Below are positions 6,001 to 12,062 of a stretch of DNA of 12,062 nt, piece after piece (position 1 is the first letter of the stretch; every line of letters begins with the position of its first letter). The stretch is from the NCBI GenBank assembly GCA_910585245.1, contig CAJUCO010000012.1, positions 1 through 12,062 on the forward strand. Direction: 5' to 3'. Below the pieces are notes generated by a model. The model did no database searches. It had not been told where the DNA came from and saw nothing but the letters and a program-made list of their open reading frames with translations. This stretch comes from an uncultured Oscillibacter sp. (GTDB taxonomy: Bacteria > Bacillota > Clostridia > Oscillospirales > Oscillospiraceae). The translations under genes and the position numbers were made by a program.

Positions 6001-7981
6001 GCTGTCTCTGCCCGCCGCAGCGGCGCTGAGCGGCGCGGGCCAGAGCCGGGAGGAGCGGATAGAGACCCTCTATCAGACCGTGGAGGCCTGGGAGGACGTG
6101 ATGCACATCTGCAAAACCACCCAGGGAATTGACGCAACCTATGGGCAAAACGATATGCAGACCCGGCAGAACATCCGCTGTATGCAGATGTTCACGGGAG
6201 CCTTCATGTACGCAGCCGGAAACCACATCGGCATTGGCTACGGCTCCTGTGCCGGTATGGTCTGCGGCAAGCCCATCCGCACCCTGGGGGCGGGGGACAC
6301 TGCAAACCGCCTTTTTGGCTGGGGGATTGCCCACGAGATCGGCCACAACATGGATAAACTGGGCAAGGCCGAAATTACAAACAACCTCTATTCCCTGATG
6401 GTCCAGACCTACGACGGAGACCAGAACGTCCTGCCCTCCCGTCTGGAGAAAAGCGGCAAATACGAAGAGATCTTCCAGAAGACCGCCCAGGGCCTTCCCG
6501 GGGACTCCAACAATGTCTTTGTCCAGCTGGGACTTTACTGGCAGCTCCACCTGGCCTATGACGAGGGGACCAACCCTCTGGACTTCTACAACCGCTTCTT
6601 CAAGGCGTGGAAATCCGGCGAGTACTTCGGTGGCGAGAGCAGTTATCAGGACCGGCTGGCCCGCACCGCCTCCGCTGTGGCGGACCGGAATTTGACGGAC
6701 TTCTTTACCCGTTGGGGCATGACCCTCAGCGACGGCACCCAGGCGGTGCTGAAGGACTATTTGCCGGAGGACCGGGCCGTCTGGTATCTGGATGACGGTA
6801 GCCGCCGGGACCGTTTGAATAGCGTGTCCGAAGGCGTGGGAAGCGTCACCCTCACGGCATACAAGGACGGAGATAACGAAGTGGTGCTGGAGATCAGCTC
6901 CACCCTCAGCCAGGGGAACCTCCAGGGCTATGAGATTCTCCGCAACGGTGATCCCATTGCCTTCACCAGGGACGGAACCTACAGGGATGTGGTGGGTTCC
7001 GCCAATCACCGGACCTTTACTTACAGCGTCCGGGCGTACGACAGTTTGGGCTTCTGCTTTGGCCAGGACACGGCGGAAGAAGTGCGGATTGCCTATGACA
7101 AAACCGTCTCTCCGGGCAGCTACGACTCGGTGAAGCGGGACGAAAATGGCAACATCGTGCTCACCCTGACGGAGGGGACGCCGGTCTCCGGCCTGAAAAT
7201 CATAGGGGCCAGCGTGCCTACTTCCGGAGAGTTTACGGTGGAAATCACAGACACGGAGGACAAAACTACCGTTGCCCGGCAGGGAGACTTCTCCCAGAAC
7301 CTGGCGGAGGACGACCTGGATAGCTACCTCACCTACTTCCAAAAACCCGGCGCGCCTCTGGAGGACACCCGCATCTGGACCTATGAGGCCAAAACCGTTA
7401 CCGTCTCCGGCGTTCCGGAGGATGTTGCGGTGGAGGACGTTCAGCTGATCAGCTACGCCGGGGACGACGTGGCCTTCTCGGAGGAGGGCGCCGTGGGCAT
7501 CCTGGCAGAGGACTACCAGTACGGCGATTCCAGCCAGGTGATTCCCGCCGGAACTCTGATTGTCACCGGCACGTACCGGGGCGACCCGTCCTATCAGATT
7601 GTGAAAATCGAAGGCGAGTTCAGCCGGACCATCCTCTCCGGAAAAGGGGAAGACGGGGTGGAGACCACCACGGATATCCGCTATTTGGACGGCAAGGCGA
7701 TTCTCTTTGCCGAGATTCCCGAGGACGGAAAGGTTTGCGACATCAGCGACGGCTTCTTTATCTTCATCCCCAACGTCCAACGTGAGGCGGAGCTCCAGGG
7801 CGAGGTGGACGAAATCTGTGTCCCGGACGAGAATCTCCTGCCCTTCCGGATGCGGGCGGTCCTCTCCCGCACGGACAGCATGGACGACGCGGGCAGCCAG
7901 CGGATCACGGCGGAGACTCTTTGGATCAACACCCCCGGCGGGGAGGACTTGCCGGTCATCGAATTGGAGGAAGGCGAATGA
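3080..7981 (+). CDS. Secreted dockerin-bearing M60-like zinc metallopeptidase
   Basis: A 1633-aa secreted protein. M60-like (enhancin/mucin-type) peptidases cut glycoproteins such as mucins outside the cell. The ATG at 3080 follows GAGAGG and opens a signal peptide (MRIRKR, hydrophobic core, cleavage after AEA at about residue 26). Layout: beta domain 27-150; type I dockerin 154-207 with two calcium loops (D156, N158, D160, D167 and D187, N189, D191, D198); discoidin-like 215-362; Fn3 365-456 and 460-549; discoidin/F5-8C-like 550-737 (NDGDFRTHWTSQ); helical linker; M60 domain about 827-1240; Fn3-like 1253-1340; unassigned beta-rich, acidic C-terminus to 1633. The catalytic motif is HEIGH 1085-1089 with E1098 as third zinc ligand (HExxH-x8-E), followed by the typical ITNN. 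The stop overlaps the next start (ATGA), so the SLH protein is translationally coupled. The dockerin being N-terminal is unusual. Substrate is inferred. Confidence 0.9.
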   Translation: MRIRKRILSLLLAGALLLPGLPPAEAAWDGGNNGRLAATVRVDWPQTQAALRDREVRAELFQSGRSLGTLDLAEDGRTEVGGYPAEVTLRNQDGGPLSGGRWPGYLDLEVSGLPQGDYALELTGEGYTAFRQNLTLGDYSQHVILGTGDASFTLGDVNGDGQVNSRDREELSKALASTAQRDLERYDLNGDGEIDIYDLAIVSRNLYAEGLPEVRDTQLLAPPVEDVHLGGGNSLSSGSLEDLFSDNGRTVTVAGSPLELQIALSRAVEMEEVQITSPDGPGAMLEGNVALGLANGETETVPFDLSLPEGVRAISAVEGRRVVKISLGRRVAVKEITITVTRTAGGDYTTVESIQFLREVVPEAPSIASGVVRNLKATAGSEQVSLRWSEVPNISGYRVDYWLKDGSGSRRSLQVDVPQAEITGLENLKTYLFTVTPIDGKWEGAASDPVEATPQPAKAPGAPDMVNVGELDGALSVSWKASEGGTFYEVYYKAESDGDYRQWGSRLDTTSTTITGLTNGVTYSIYIVAGNEIGLSGPSRISQGTPKAVDYSRPEGIPTEGILEGSAIERVWLRDSGNVASKEYPAGQPFQASYMNDGDFRTHWTSQHYYDGNWARNKQVLASFAQPVDLSSVIWVPRLDGTYRNNLRLYTVTVWRQGDDLSGPGTLVSPDPFQGGLANDHNTWLPVGNNPGTTRFAVLPFEPVTDVVQIGITIEQKDYSAVSLSELLFMEYDPARCLPDNIAALFGDDLRTSLKPGVSQADIDALRARLESDEKNYYMNLSTLADELALAEELLPPQGQSTGALVNGVESRDGAADSANYKQGGSVLQPLGAAAKANQEITIYASGIPEGEVLKVYASQFNAEASDWLKEFGSLHNGRNILTVPKIGSQNTPRGGSLYLTYGGTNPEGIRLHIRRGTDIPVLELADWHNLSETRRQEELERYVDELASYAAGLTGDSNTNILNVTEISTPTVLLSLPAAAALSGAGQSREERIETLYQTVEAWEDVMHICKTTQGIDATYGQNDMQTRQNIRCMQMFTGAFMYAAGNHIGIGYGSCAGMVCGKPIRTLGAGDTANRLFGWGIAHEIGHNMDKLGKAEITNNLYSLMVQTYDGDQNVLPSRLEKSGKYEEIFQKTAQGLPGDSNNVFVQLGLYWQLHLAYDEGTNPLDFYNRFFKAWKSGEYFGGESSYQDRLARTASAVADRNLTDFFTRWGMTLSDGTQAVLKDYLPEDRAVWYLDDGSRRDRLNSVSEGVGSVTLTAYKDGDNEVVLEISSTLSQGNLQGYEILRNGDPIAFTRDGTYRDVVGSANHRTFTYSVRAYDSLGFCFGQDTAEEVRIAYDKTVSPGSYDSVKRDENGNIVLTLTEGTPVSGLKIIGASVPTSGEFTVEITDTEDKTTVARQGDFSQNLAEDDLDSYLTYFQKPGAPLEDTRIWTYEAKTVTVSGVPEDVAVEDVQLISYAGDDVAFSEEGAVGILAEDYQYGDSSQVIPAGTLIVTGTYRGDPSYQIVKIEGEFSRTILSGKGEDGVETTTDIRYLDGKAILFAEIPEDGKVCDISDGFFIFIPNVQREAELQGEVDEICVPDENLLPFRMRAVLSRTDSMDDAGSQRITAETLWINTPGGEDLPVIELEEGE

Positions 7982-9282
7982 AGCGTTTTGTAAGCACCCT
8001 GCTGGCCCTGTGCCTGCTGTGCGGGCTGCCGGTGTCGGCGGCCTCCGGCGGCGCGCTGTCCCTCTCCTGCCGGGAGAAGGACGGCGGCGTCCGCCTGACC
8101 CTGGAGGGCCTGGACCAGCAGGTCTACGCCCTCCAGCTGGAGCTGGAGTTGGAGGGGGAGTGCCCCAACGCCCAGTTCGAAGCGGCGGACAAGGATGTCT
8201 ATAGCCCGGAGTGCCATGTGGAGGTGAGCCGGGGCAACACGCTGGTGACTGTCTACCTGGTGGCGGATGAGGAACCTCTCACAGGCAGCTCCTTGACGCT
8301 GGGGACGCTGAAGGCGAAGGATTCCTTCCGCCTTCCCCGCCAGGGAGAGCTGATTCTGCTAAACCGGAGTCTCCAGCCCATTGCCGACGGGAAGATTTCC
8401 CTGACGGGGGATTCCACCGGCTCCGGCAGCTCCGGCGGGTCCGGGTCCGGCGGCTCCGGCGGCGGCGGCAGCTCCGGGACGGCGGCTGAGAAAAAGGTCC
8501 ACATTGCCCAATCGGAACATGGCACCGTCACCGTCCGGCCCACCGGGGCCCGGGAGGGGGAGAAGGTGACCCTCACCATCTCCCCGGACGCCGGGTATGT
8601 CCTGGAGTCCATCACCGTCAAGGACAGCCGGGGCCGGGAGGTTTCGCTGACCAAGGACAGCCAGAACCGCTACACCTTCTCCATGCCCGCTTCGGATGTG
8701 GAGGTGACCGCCAGATTCGTTGCCGGGGGAGAGATGGCGTTTCAGGACGTGGTTCCAGGGGACTGGTGCTATGACGCGGTGCGCTATGTTTTTGAGGCGG
8801 GGCTGATGAACGGCACCTCTGCCACGGCGTTTACCCCCAACAGCTCCACCACAAGGGGACAAATCGTAGCCATTCTCTACCGGCTGGAGGGCTCTCCCTC
8901 CGCCGGACAGAGCCAGTTCAGCGACGTGGCCTCCGGGGCCTATTACGCGGCGGCGGTTTCCTGGGCCTCGGCCAACGGCATTGTCAACGGCTATAGCGAC
9001 GGGACGTTCCGTCCGGGCAATCTCATCACCCGGGAGCAGATGGCGGCCTTCCTCTACCGCTACGCCTCCTATAAGGGGCGGGATGTGAGCCGGCGGGCGG
9101 ATCTGGACGACTTCGCAGACGCCGGGCAAATCGCGTCCTACGCGGTGGAGCCTTTGCGCTGGGCCAATGCGGCGGGACTGATCAACGGCGTCACCGCAAG
9201 TACTCTGGCCCCCGGCGGAAACGCCACGCGGGCGCAGGTGGCGGTTATCCTCAGCCGGTTTGCGCAAAACATGGATGGATAA
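7978..9282 (+). CDS. SLH-anchored surface protein with cohesin-like N-terminal domain and InlB-type repeat
   Basis: A 434-aa secreted protein starting at ATG 7978, with GGAGG 7 nt upstream, overlapping the preceding stop by ATGA. Signal peptide 1-21 (cleavage after VSA). Residues about 24-142 form a beta-sandwich-like domain (VRLTLEG, VYALQLELELEGE, LVTVYLVADEEPLTG, LTLGTLKAKDSF, ISLTG) whose strand order recalls cohesin/CBM-type folds. A Gly/Ser linker follows (about 143-166), then an InlB-like bacterial repeat (174-247: HGTVTV, GEKVTLTISPDAGYVLESITV, FSMPASDVEVTARF). Three SLH domains fill 253-432 (FQDVVPGDWCYDAVRYV; FSDVASGAYYAAAVSWA...GYSDGTFRPG; FADAGQIASYAVEPLRWA), which bind secondary cell-wall polymer and hold the protein on the surface. 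Operon position next to a dockerin protein suggests a scaffold role; SLH and signal peptide are certain, the cohesin assignment is inference. Confidence 0.88.
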   Translation: MKRFVSTLLALCLLCGLPVSAASGGALSLSCREKDGGVRLTLEGLDQQVYALQLELELEGECPNAQFEAADKDVYSPECHVEVSRGNTLVTVYLVADEEPLTGSSLTLGTLKAKDSFRLPRQGELILLNRSLQPIADGKISLTGDSTGSGSSGGSGSGGSGGGGSSGTAAEKKVHIAQSEHGTVTVRPTGAREGEKVTLTISPDAGYVLESITVKDSRGREVSLTKDSQNRYTFSMPASDVEVTARFVAGGEMAFQDVVPGDWCYDAVRYVFEAGLMNGTSATAFTPNSSTTRGQIVAILYRLEGSPSAGQSQFSDVASGAYYAAAVSWASANGIVNGYSDGTFRPGNLITREQMAAFLYRYASYKGRDVSRRADLDDFADAGQIASYAVEPLRWANAAGLINGVTASTLAPGGNATRAQVAVILSRFAQNMDG

Positions 9283-9300
9283 GCCAAGAAGAAACCAGAA

Positions 9301-9330
9301 GCCGGCGGACCAATTCGGTCCGCCGGCTTT
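9301..9330. terminator. Bidirectional terminator between convergent genes
   Basis: Perfect 11-bp stem (GCCGGCGGACC 9301-9311 with GGTCCGCCGGC 9317-9327) and AATTC loop. AA before and TTTT after extend it on the plus strand; on the minus strand it is followed by TTCTGGTTTCTTCTT. It lies between the stop of the SLH gene (9282) and the stop of the threonine ammonia-lyase gene (9359), so it can serve both. Confidence 0.85.
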
Positions 9331-9358
9331 TAGCCTGTGTGGAAAACAGTGGCGCGAT

Positions 9359-10546
9359 TCAGCGCATGAGATATCCCTTGGACAGCAGCTCCAGCTGCAA
9401 GGCCTCCGCGTGGCGGTTGTCCCGGGTTTCCAGCACCATGGTGACAATACAGGCTCCCACATCGGAGTCCTGGTCCTCCCGGTTGTGGTTGACGCTGATG
9501 ATGTTGGCCCCGCTGTCCGCCACTACCTGGAGCATCCGGAGGAGGCTTCCCGGCTTATCCTCCACCTTGGTGGTCAGTTCCACCAGGCGGCCCGCTTTGG
9601 AAAGGCCCTTGGTGATGATACGGGAGAGGGTGGTCACGTCCACATTGCCGCCGGAGACCAGGCAGACGGTCTTTCGTCCCTCTGTTGGGACCTTGCCGAA
9701 CACACAGGCGGCCACCGGCGTGGCTCCAGCTCCCTCCGCCACGGTTTTTTGTTCCTCCATCAGCGCCAGGATGGCGGAGGCAATCTCGTCCTCGGTGACG
9801 GTGACCACCTCGTCCACATACTCCCGGCAAAGAGCAAAGGTCAAATCCCCCGGCCGCTTGACGGCAATGCCGTCGGCGATGGTGGCGACGCCGGAGAGCT
9901 CCGTGGGTTCTCCCGCGTGCAAAGAGAGGTACATGGAGGGGGCGCCGGCCGCCTGAACGCCCACCACCCGGCAGGAGGGCTTGCACTGCTTGATGGCGAA
10001 GGCTACGCCGCTGATAAGTCCGCCGCCGCCGATGGGGACCACCACCTGCTCCACCTCCGGCAGCTGCTCCAGAATCTCTAGACCGATGGTTCCCTGCCCG
10101 GCGATGACAAGGGGATCGTCAAAGGGATGGGCGAAGGTGTATCCCTCCTCCCGGCGGAGGCGCTGGGCCTCCCGGGCTGCGTCGTCGTACACGCCGGGAA
10201 CCAGCACCACCTGGGCGCCGTAACTTTTCGTGGCCTCTACCTTGCTGATGGGGGCTCCGGCGGGCATACAGATGACGGAGGGAATGCCCAGGCGGGCGGC
10301 AGAGAGGGCGATGCCCTGGGCATGGTTTCCGGCGGAGCAGGCGATGACGCCCTTTTCCGCCTCCTCCTTTGTCAAAGAGCGGATTTTGTTGAAAGCTCCC
10401 CGGAGCTTGAACGAGCCGGTGAGCTGCAAATTTTCCGCCTTGATGTAGAGGTCCCGGCCCAGCTTGGGGGCGGGGTCCAGAGGGGTGTGGCGGGCGATGG
10501 CCGCCAGAGCTTTTTGCGCGTCTTGTATCATGTCCAAGGTCAGCAT
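9359..10546 (-). CDS. ilvA: Threonine ammonia-lyase, medium form with ACT domain
   Basis: A 395-aa PLP enzyme that deaminates L-threonine to 2-oxobutanoate and ammonia, the first step towards isoleucine or a route of threonine catabolism. The fold-type II signature is complete: SFKLRGA with the PLP lysine K47, SAGNHAQG (71-78) and the phosphate-binding GGGGL loop (173-177). A C-terminal ACT domain spans about 321-395 (LVELTTKVEDKPGSLLRML...ANIISVNHNRED), so the enzyme is probably controlled by a ligand such as an amino acid. Length and single ACT domain fit the medium form, between the short TdcB type and the long IlvA with two regulatory parts; tdcB would be an alternative symbol. The ATG at 10546 has a strong AGGGGGAG a few bases upstream. 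It follows the CapA-like gene by 43 bp without a terminator, so both may be on one message. Confidence 0.93.
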   Translation of the reverse strand: MLTLDMIQDAQKALAAIARHTPLDPAPKLGRDLYIKAENLQLTGSFKLRGAFNKIRSLTKEEAEKGVIACSAGNHAQGIALSAARLGIPSVICMPAGAPISKVEATKSYGAQVVLVPGVYDDAAREAQRLRREEGYTFAHPFDDPLVIAGQGTIGLEILEQLPEVEQVVVPIGGGGLISGVAFAIKQCKPSCRVVGVQAAGAPSMYLSLHAGEPTELSGVATIADGIAVKRPGDLTFALCREYVDEVVTVTEDEIASAILALMEEQKTVAEGAGATPVAACVFGKVPTEGRKTVCLVSGGNVDVTTLSRIITKGLSKAGRLVELTTKVEDKPGSLLRMLQVVADSGANIISVNHNREDQDSDVGACIVTMVLETRDNRHAEALQLELLSKGYLMR

Positions 10547-10589
10547 TGGTCTCCCCCTTTCTGCGGGACATCCCCGCGGTTTGTTTGGT

Positions 10590-11669
10590 TCAATAGGGCA
10601 GTTTGGCCTTTCCGTCCATGAAATCCAGCACCTTCCGGCGCTGGCCTTCGTCGTCGATGGGCGCGGGGCAGTAGTTGTTCACCCGGCCGCCGGTGTGGAC
10701 ATAGCAGGGAATCAGTTCCGAGGATGTGCCCACCAGTTCCCCGTTTTCCACCTGGAGGATCAACTGGTAAATGACCGTCCGGTTTTCCGGTCCCCGGCTG
10801 CCGCCAAAGCAGAAGTTTCCCAGAGAATAGACAATCTCCCGCTCCTTGTAGACCTCTCGCGGCTGGAGCACATGGGGGTGATTTCCCAGAACCAGGTCCG
10901 CGCCGCCGTCCACCAGCCGGCGGGAGGCCCGGACCCGCCACGCCTCCGGCGCGTGAACGCCCTCTGCGCCACCGTGGTAGAAGACCACCTGAAAATCGGA
11001 GTCCTTCTCCGCCGTTCGAAGGCGCTGAAGGATGGCTCCGGCCTGTCCCTCGTTCCAGAGGCCGTGGCAGATGACGGCGACGCGGTATCCGTTTTTCTCC
11101 AGGTAAAAAGTCCGGTCGTTGCCGCCGTATTCCAGTCCGGCGGCAGAGACGGCCTTCAGGGTATCTTGATAGCCCGCAGAGCCGTAGTCCCCCGTGTGGT
11201 TGTTGGCCAGGGAGACCGCCTCCACGCCGGAGGAGGTGAGGATGTCCGTGTTGGCCGTGGGGCCCCGAAACCAATAAGCAGGGTCCGTGCTTTTCTCCTT
11301 GGGCGTCAGATTCCGGTCTGTCAAGACATTTTCCAGGTTCACCACCGTGAAGTCGTCGGCCTGGAAAAAGGGCTGGACGTGCTGGAGAAAGTATTCCGGC
11401 TCCTGCTTTGCGGCGTAGTCCAGAAAATTTCCCGCCGCCCGCTGGCCGTGGAGAGAGGCCAACAGCATATCGCCGGTGAAGCTGATGATGATGCGGAACG
11501 TGTCCTCCGTCTCTCCGGTCCGGGGCATGGGCCCGTCGAACTCCGGGAGATCCGGTTCCCACAGCAGAGGATCGTTGGGGTCCGTAGGCTCCCGCTCCGC
11601 CGCAAAAACCGGGACGGTCCACGCCCATACCTGCAAAACTGCCAGAAAGACGGCCAGACGGCGTTTCAT
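10590..11669 (-). CDS. Secreted CapA/PgsA-like metallophosphatase-fold protein
   Basis: A 359-aa protein of the CapA (poly-gamma-glutamate synthesis PgsA/CapA) family, a calcineurin-like phosphoesterase fold. Motifs in order: GDMLL (66-70), NLEN (111-114), FRGP (134-137), NNHTGDYG (156-163), HGG (232-234), GNHPHVLQP (262-270) and YSLGNF (281-286), carrying the His, Asp and Asn metal ligands. A signal peptide (1-24, VFA-A) sends it out of the cytoplasm. There is an ATG at 11675 and another at 11669; the second is preferred because GAGAGG lies 6 nt before it. In capsule-making bacilli CapA works with CapB and CapC, but no such genes lie here, so polyglutamate synthesis is not supported. An envelope-associated hydrolase of unknown substrate is the safer call. 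Confidence 0.88.
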   Translation of the reverse strand: MKRRLAVFLAVLQVWAWTVPVFAAEREPTDPNDPLLWEPDLPEFDGPMPRTGETEDTFRIIISFTGDMLLASLHGQRAAGNFLDYAAKQEPEYFLQHVQPFFQADDFTVVNLENVLTDRNLTPKEKSTDPAYWFRGPTANTDILTSSGVEAVSLANNHTGDYGSAGYQDTLKAVSAAGLEYGGNDRTFYLEKNGYRVAVICHGLWNEGQAGAILQRLRTAEKDSDFQVVFYHGGAEGVHAPEAWRVRASRRLVDGGADLVLGNHPHVLQPREVYKEREIVYSLGNFCFGGSRGPENRTVIYQLILQVENGELVGTSSELIPCYVHTGGRVNNYCPAPIDDEGQRRKVLDFMDGKAKLPY

Positions 11670-11716
11670 AGACATCCTCTCTCTTTCCTGAAAAAATCCG
11701 AGGTTCTCTTGCCACC

Positions 11717-11725
11717 AGTTTAACA
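11717..11725 (-). promoter_or_regulatory. Weak candidate extended -10 promoter for the CapA-like gene
   Basis: On the minus strand TGT directly precedes TAAACT (11722-11717), an extended -10-type site about 45 bp upstream of the ATG at 11669 and downstream of the hairpin terminator. No clear -35 is seen. A promoter is expected here because the terminator at 11772-11800 isolates the gene from its upstream neighbour. Confidence 0.3.
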
Positions 11726-11771
11726 GGATTTGCCCCAAAAGGGAAGGGAAAAATTTCCCCGGAAAATCAAG

Positions 11772-11800
11772 CGGGACGAAGGAGTTCTTCCTTCGTCCCG
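11772..11800 (-). terminator. Strong hairpin terminator after the mtlD-like gene
   Basis: A perfect 12-bp stem (CGGGACGAAGGA 11772-11783 with TCCTTCGTCCCG 11789-11800) with a 5-base loop, 11 bp after the stop at 11811. On the minus strand it is followed by CTTGATTTTCC, a modest T-tract. Confidence 0.75.
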
Positions 11801-11810
11801 ACAAGGGTCT

Positions 11811-12023
11811 TTATTTTCCGGCGACCGCCAGGGCCCGGTACACGTCCAGGATGCGGCCAAACAGGGGGGCTTCGGGTTTGAGACCGGAATACGCCTCCAG
11901 GGCGGCGGCATGGCCCTCCGCCTTAATTTTAGCCTGGAGCTCCACGCTCTGGGGGTCGTCCGGGCAGTCGAAGCGCAGGGCGGCGGCGGCGCCGAAGAGC
12001 AAGTGGTCCACCGGGAGACCATA
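11811..12023 (-). CDS. mtlD: Mannitol-1-phosphate 5-dehydrogenase, C-terminal end only
   Basis: The last 70 codons of a gene cut by the contig end. The visible part is the helical C-terminal domain of the polyol dehydrogenase family: LPVDHLLFGAAAALRFD, then DDPQSVELQAKI, then ALEAYSGLKPE and a final ILDVYRALAVAGK. The pattern LP-x-DHL-x-x-G-x-AAAL, followed by DDPQ-x-x-EL, fits MtlD, which interconverts mannitol 1-phosphate and fructose 6-phosphate with NAD. The Rossmann domain and catalytic lysine lie outside the window, so a related mannitol or hexuronate dehydrogenase is not excluded. The start is missing; bases beyond 12023 are adapter. Confidence 0.72.
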   Translation of the reverse strand, partial: YGLPVDHLLFGAAAALRFDCPDDPQSVELQAKIKAEGHAAALEAYSGLKPEAPLFGRILDVYRALAVAGK

Positions 12024-12062
12024 AGATCGGAAGAGCGTCGTGTAGGGAAAGAGTGTAGGCTA
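12024..12062 (+). other. Illumina TruSeq adapter and index remnant (not genomic)
   Basis: From 12024 the sequence reads AGATCGGAAGAGCGTCGTGT and continues to 12056 exactly as the 33-base TruSeq adapter (reverse complement of the universal P5-side primer). The last six bases, AGGCTA (12057-12062), equal the first six of the reverse complement of i5 index D501 (TATAGCCT). This is read-through of a short insert kept at the contig end. Confidence 0.97.

Noticed and set aside
5327..7780. 817-codon minus-strand ORF opposite the M60 gene
   Set aside because: It mirrors the GC-rich codons of the peptidase gene; the product is low-complexity and has no recognisable motif or ribosome binding site.
8413..8482. 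Repetitive GGC/TCC-rich tract as a possible DNA repeat element
   Set aside because: It encodes the Gly/Ser linker of the SLH protein and is explained by that.
9260..10081. 273-codon plus-strand ORF opposite the threonine ammonia-lyase gene
   Set aside because: It overlaps the SLH gene end and the terminator, and the minus strand encodes a complete well-known enzyme.
10562..10576. Small GCGGG/CCCGC hairpin between the CapA-like and ilvA genes as a terminator
   Set aside because: Only a 5-bp stem with no T-tract on the minus strand; more likely chance in GC-rich sequence.
10464..11723. 419-codon plus-strand ORF opposite the CapA-like gene
   Set aside because: The minus-strand frame has all CapA motifs and a signal peptide; the plus frame is its shadow.
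1..12062. CRISPR array, tRNA or rRNA genes
   Set aside because: No regularly spaced repeats, cloverleaf-like tRNA ends or rRNA core sequences were seen anywhere in the window.

Overview
The window reads as the end of a contig from a GC-rich, Gram-positive anaerobe of the Clostridia, most plausibly a gut Oscillospiraceae-type bacterium (Flavonifractor/Oscillibacter-like). This is an inference from strongly GC-ending codons, an SLH-anchored surface protein, a type I dockerin, sigma-A-type promoters and the protein families present; no rRNA or marker gene is in the window to prove it.

Left part (1 to about 2000): a degraded piece of a small replicating or integrating element, read mainly on the minus strand. 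From promoter outward it holds a promoter with a palindromic operator-like site, a hairpin plus T-tract between promoter and first gene (possible attenuator), a 103-aa protein that may bind single-stranded DNA, a Rep_trans/RstA-like replication initiator broken by a GT-dinucleotide duplication, and a tiny membrane protein. This order resembles the rstB-rstA arrangement of filamentous-phage-like or rolling-circle elements. At the far left a short plus-strand coiled-coil ORF converges on it across a hairpin.

Middle (2100-2985): a self-contained transcription unit for a small zinc-ribbon protein (near-consensus promoter, almost leaderless GTG start, hairpin terminator), then about 500 bp with no convincing gene.

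Main system (2984-9330): a strong extended -10 promoter drives two overlapping genes (ATGA overlap). The first encodes a secreted 1633-aa, multi-domain M60-like (enhancin/mucin-peptidase-type) zinc metallopeptidase with a type I dockerin near its N-terminus, discoidin-like and Fn3 domains. The second encodes a secreted 434-aa protein with a beta-rich N-terminal domain of cohesin-like character, a Gly/Ser linker, an InlB-type repeat and three C-terminal SLH domains. The simplest reading is a two-component surface device: the SLH protein binds the cell wall and may hold the dockerin-bearing peptidase, giving a minimal cellulosome-like scaffold aimed at glycoproteins such as mucin. The cohesin assignment is inference and is the main thing to test.

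Right part (9331-12023, minus strand): threonine ammonia-lyase (medium form with ACT domain) behind a secreted CapA/PgsA-like metallophosphatase-fold protein, 43 bp apart; then a strong hairpin terminator and the 3' end of a mannitol-1-phosphate 5-dehydrogenase-type gene. The last 39 bases (12024-12062) are not genomic: they are Illumina TruSeq adapter plus the start of an i5 index, so the contig end is a sequencing artefact.
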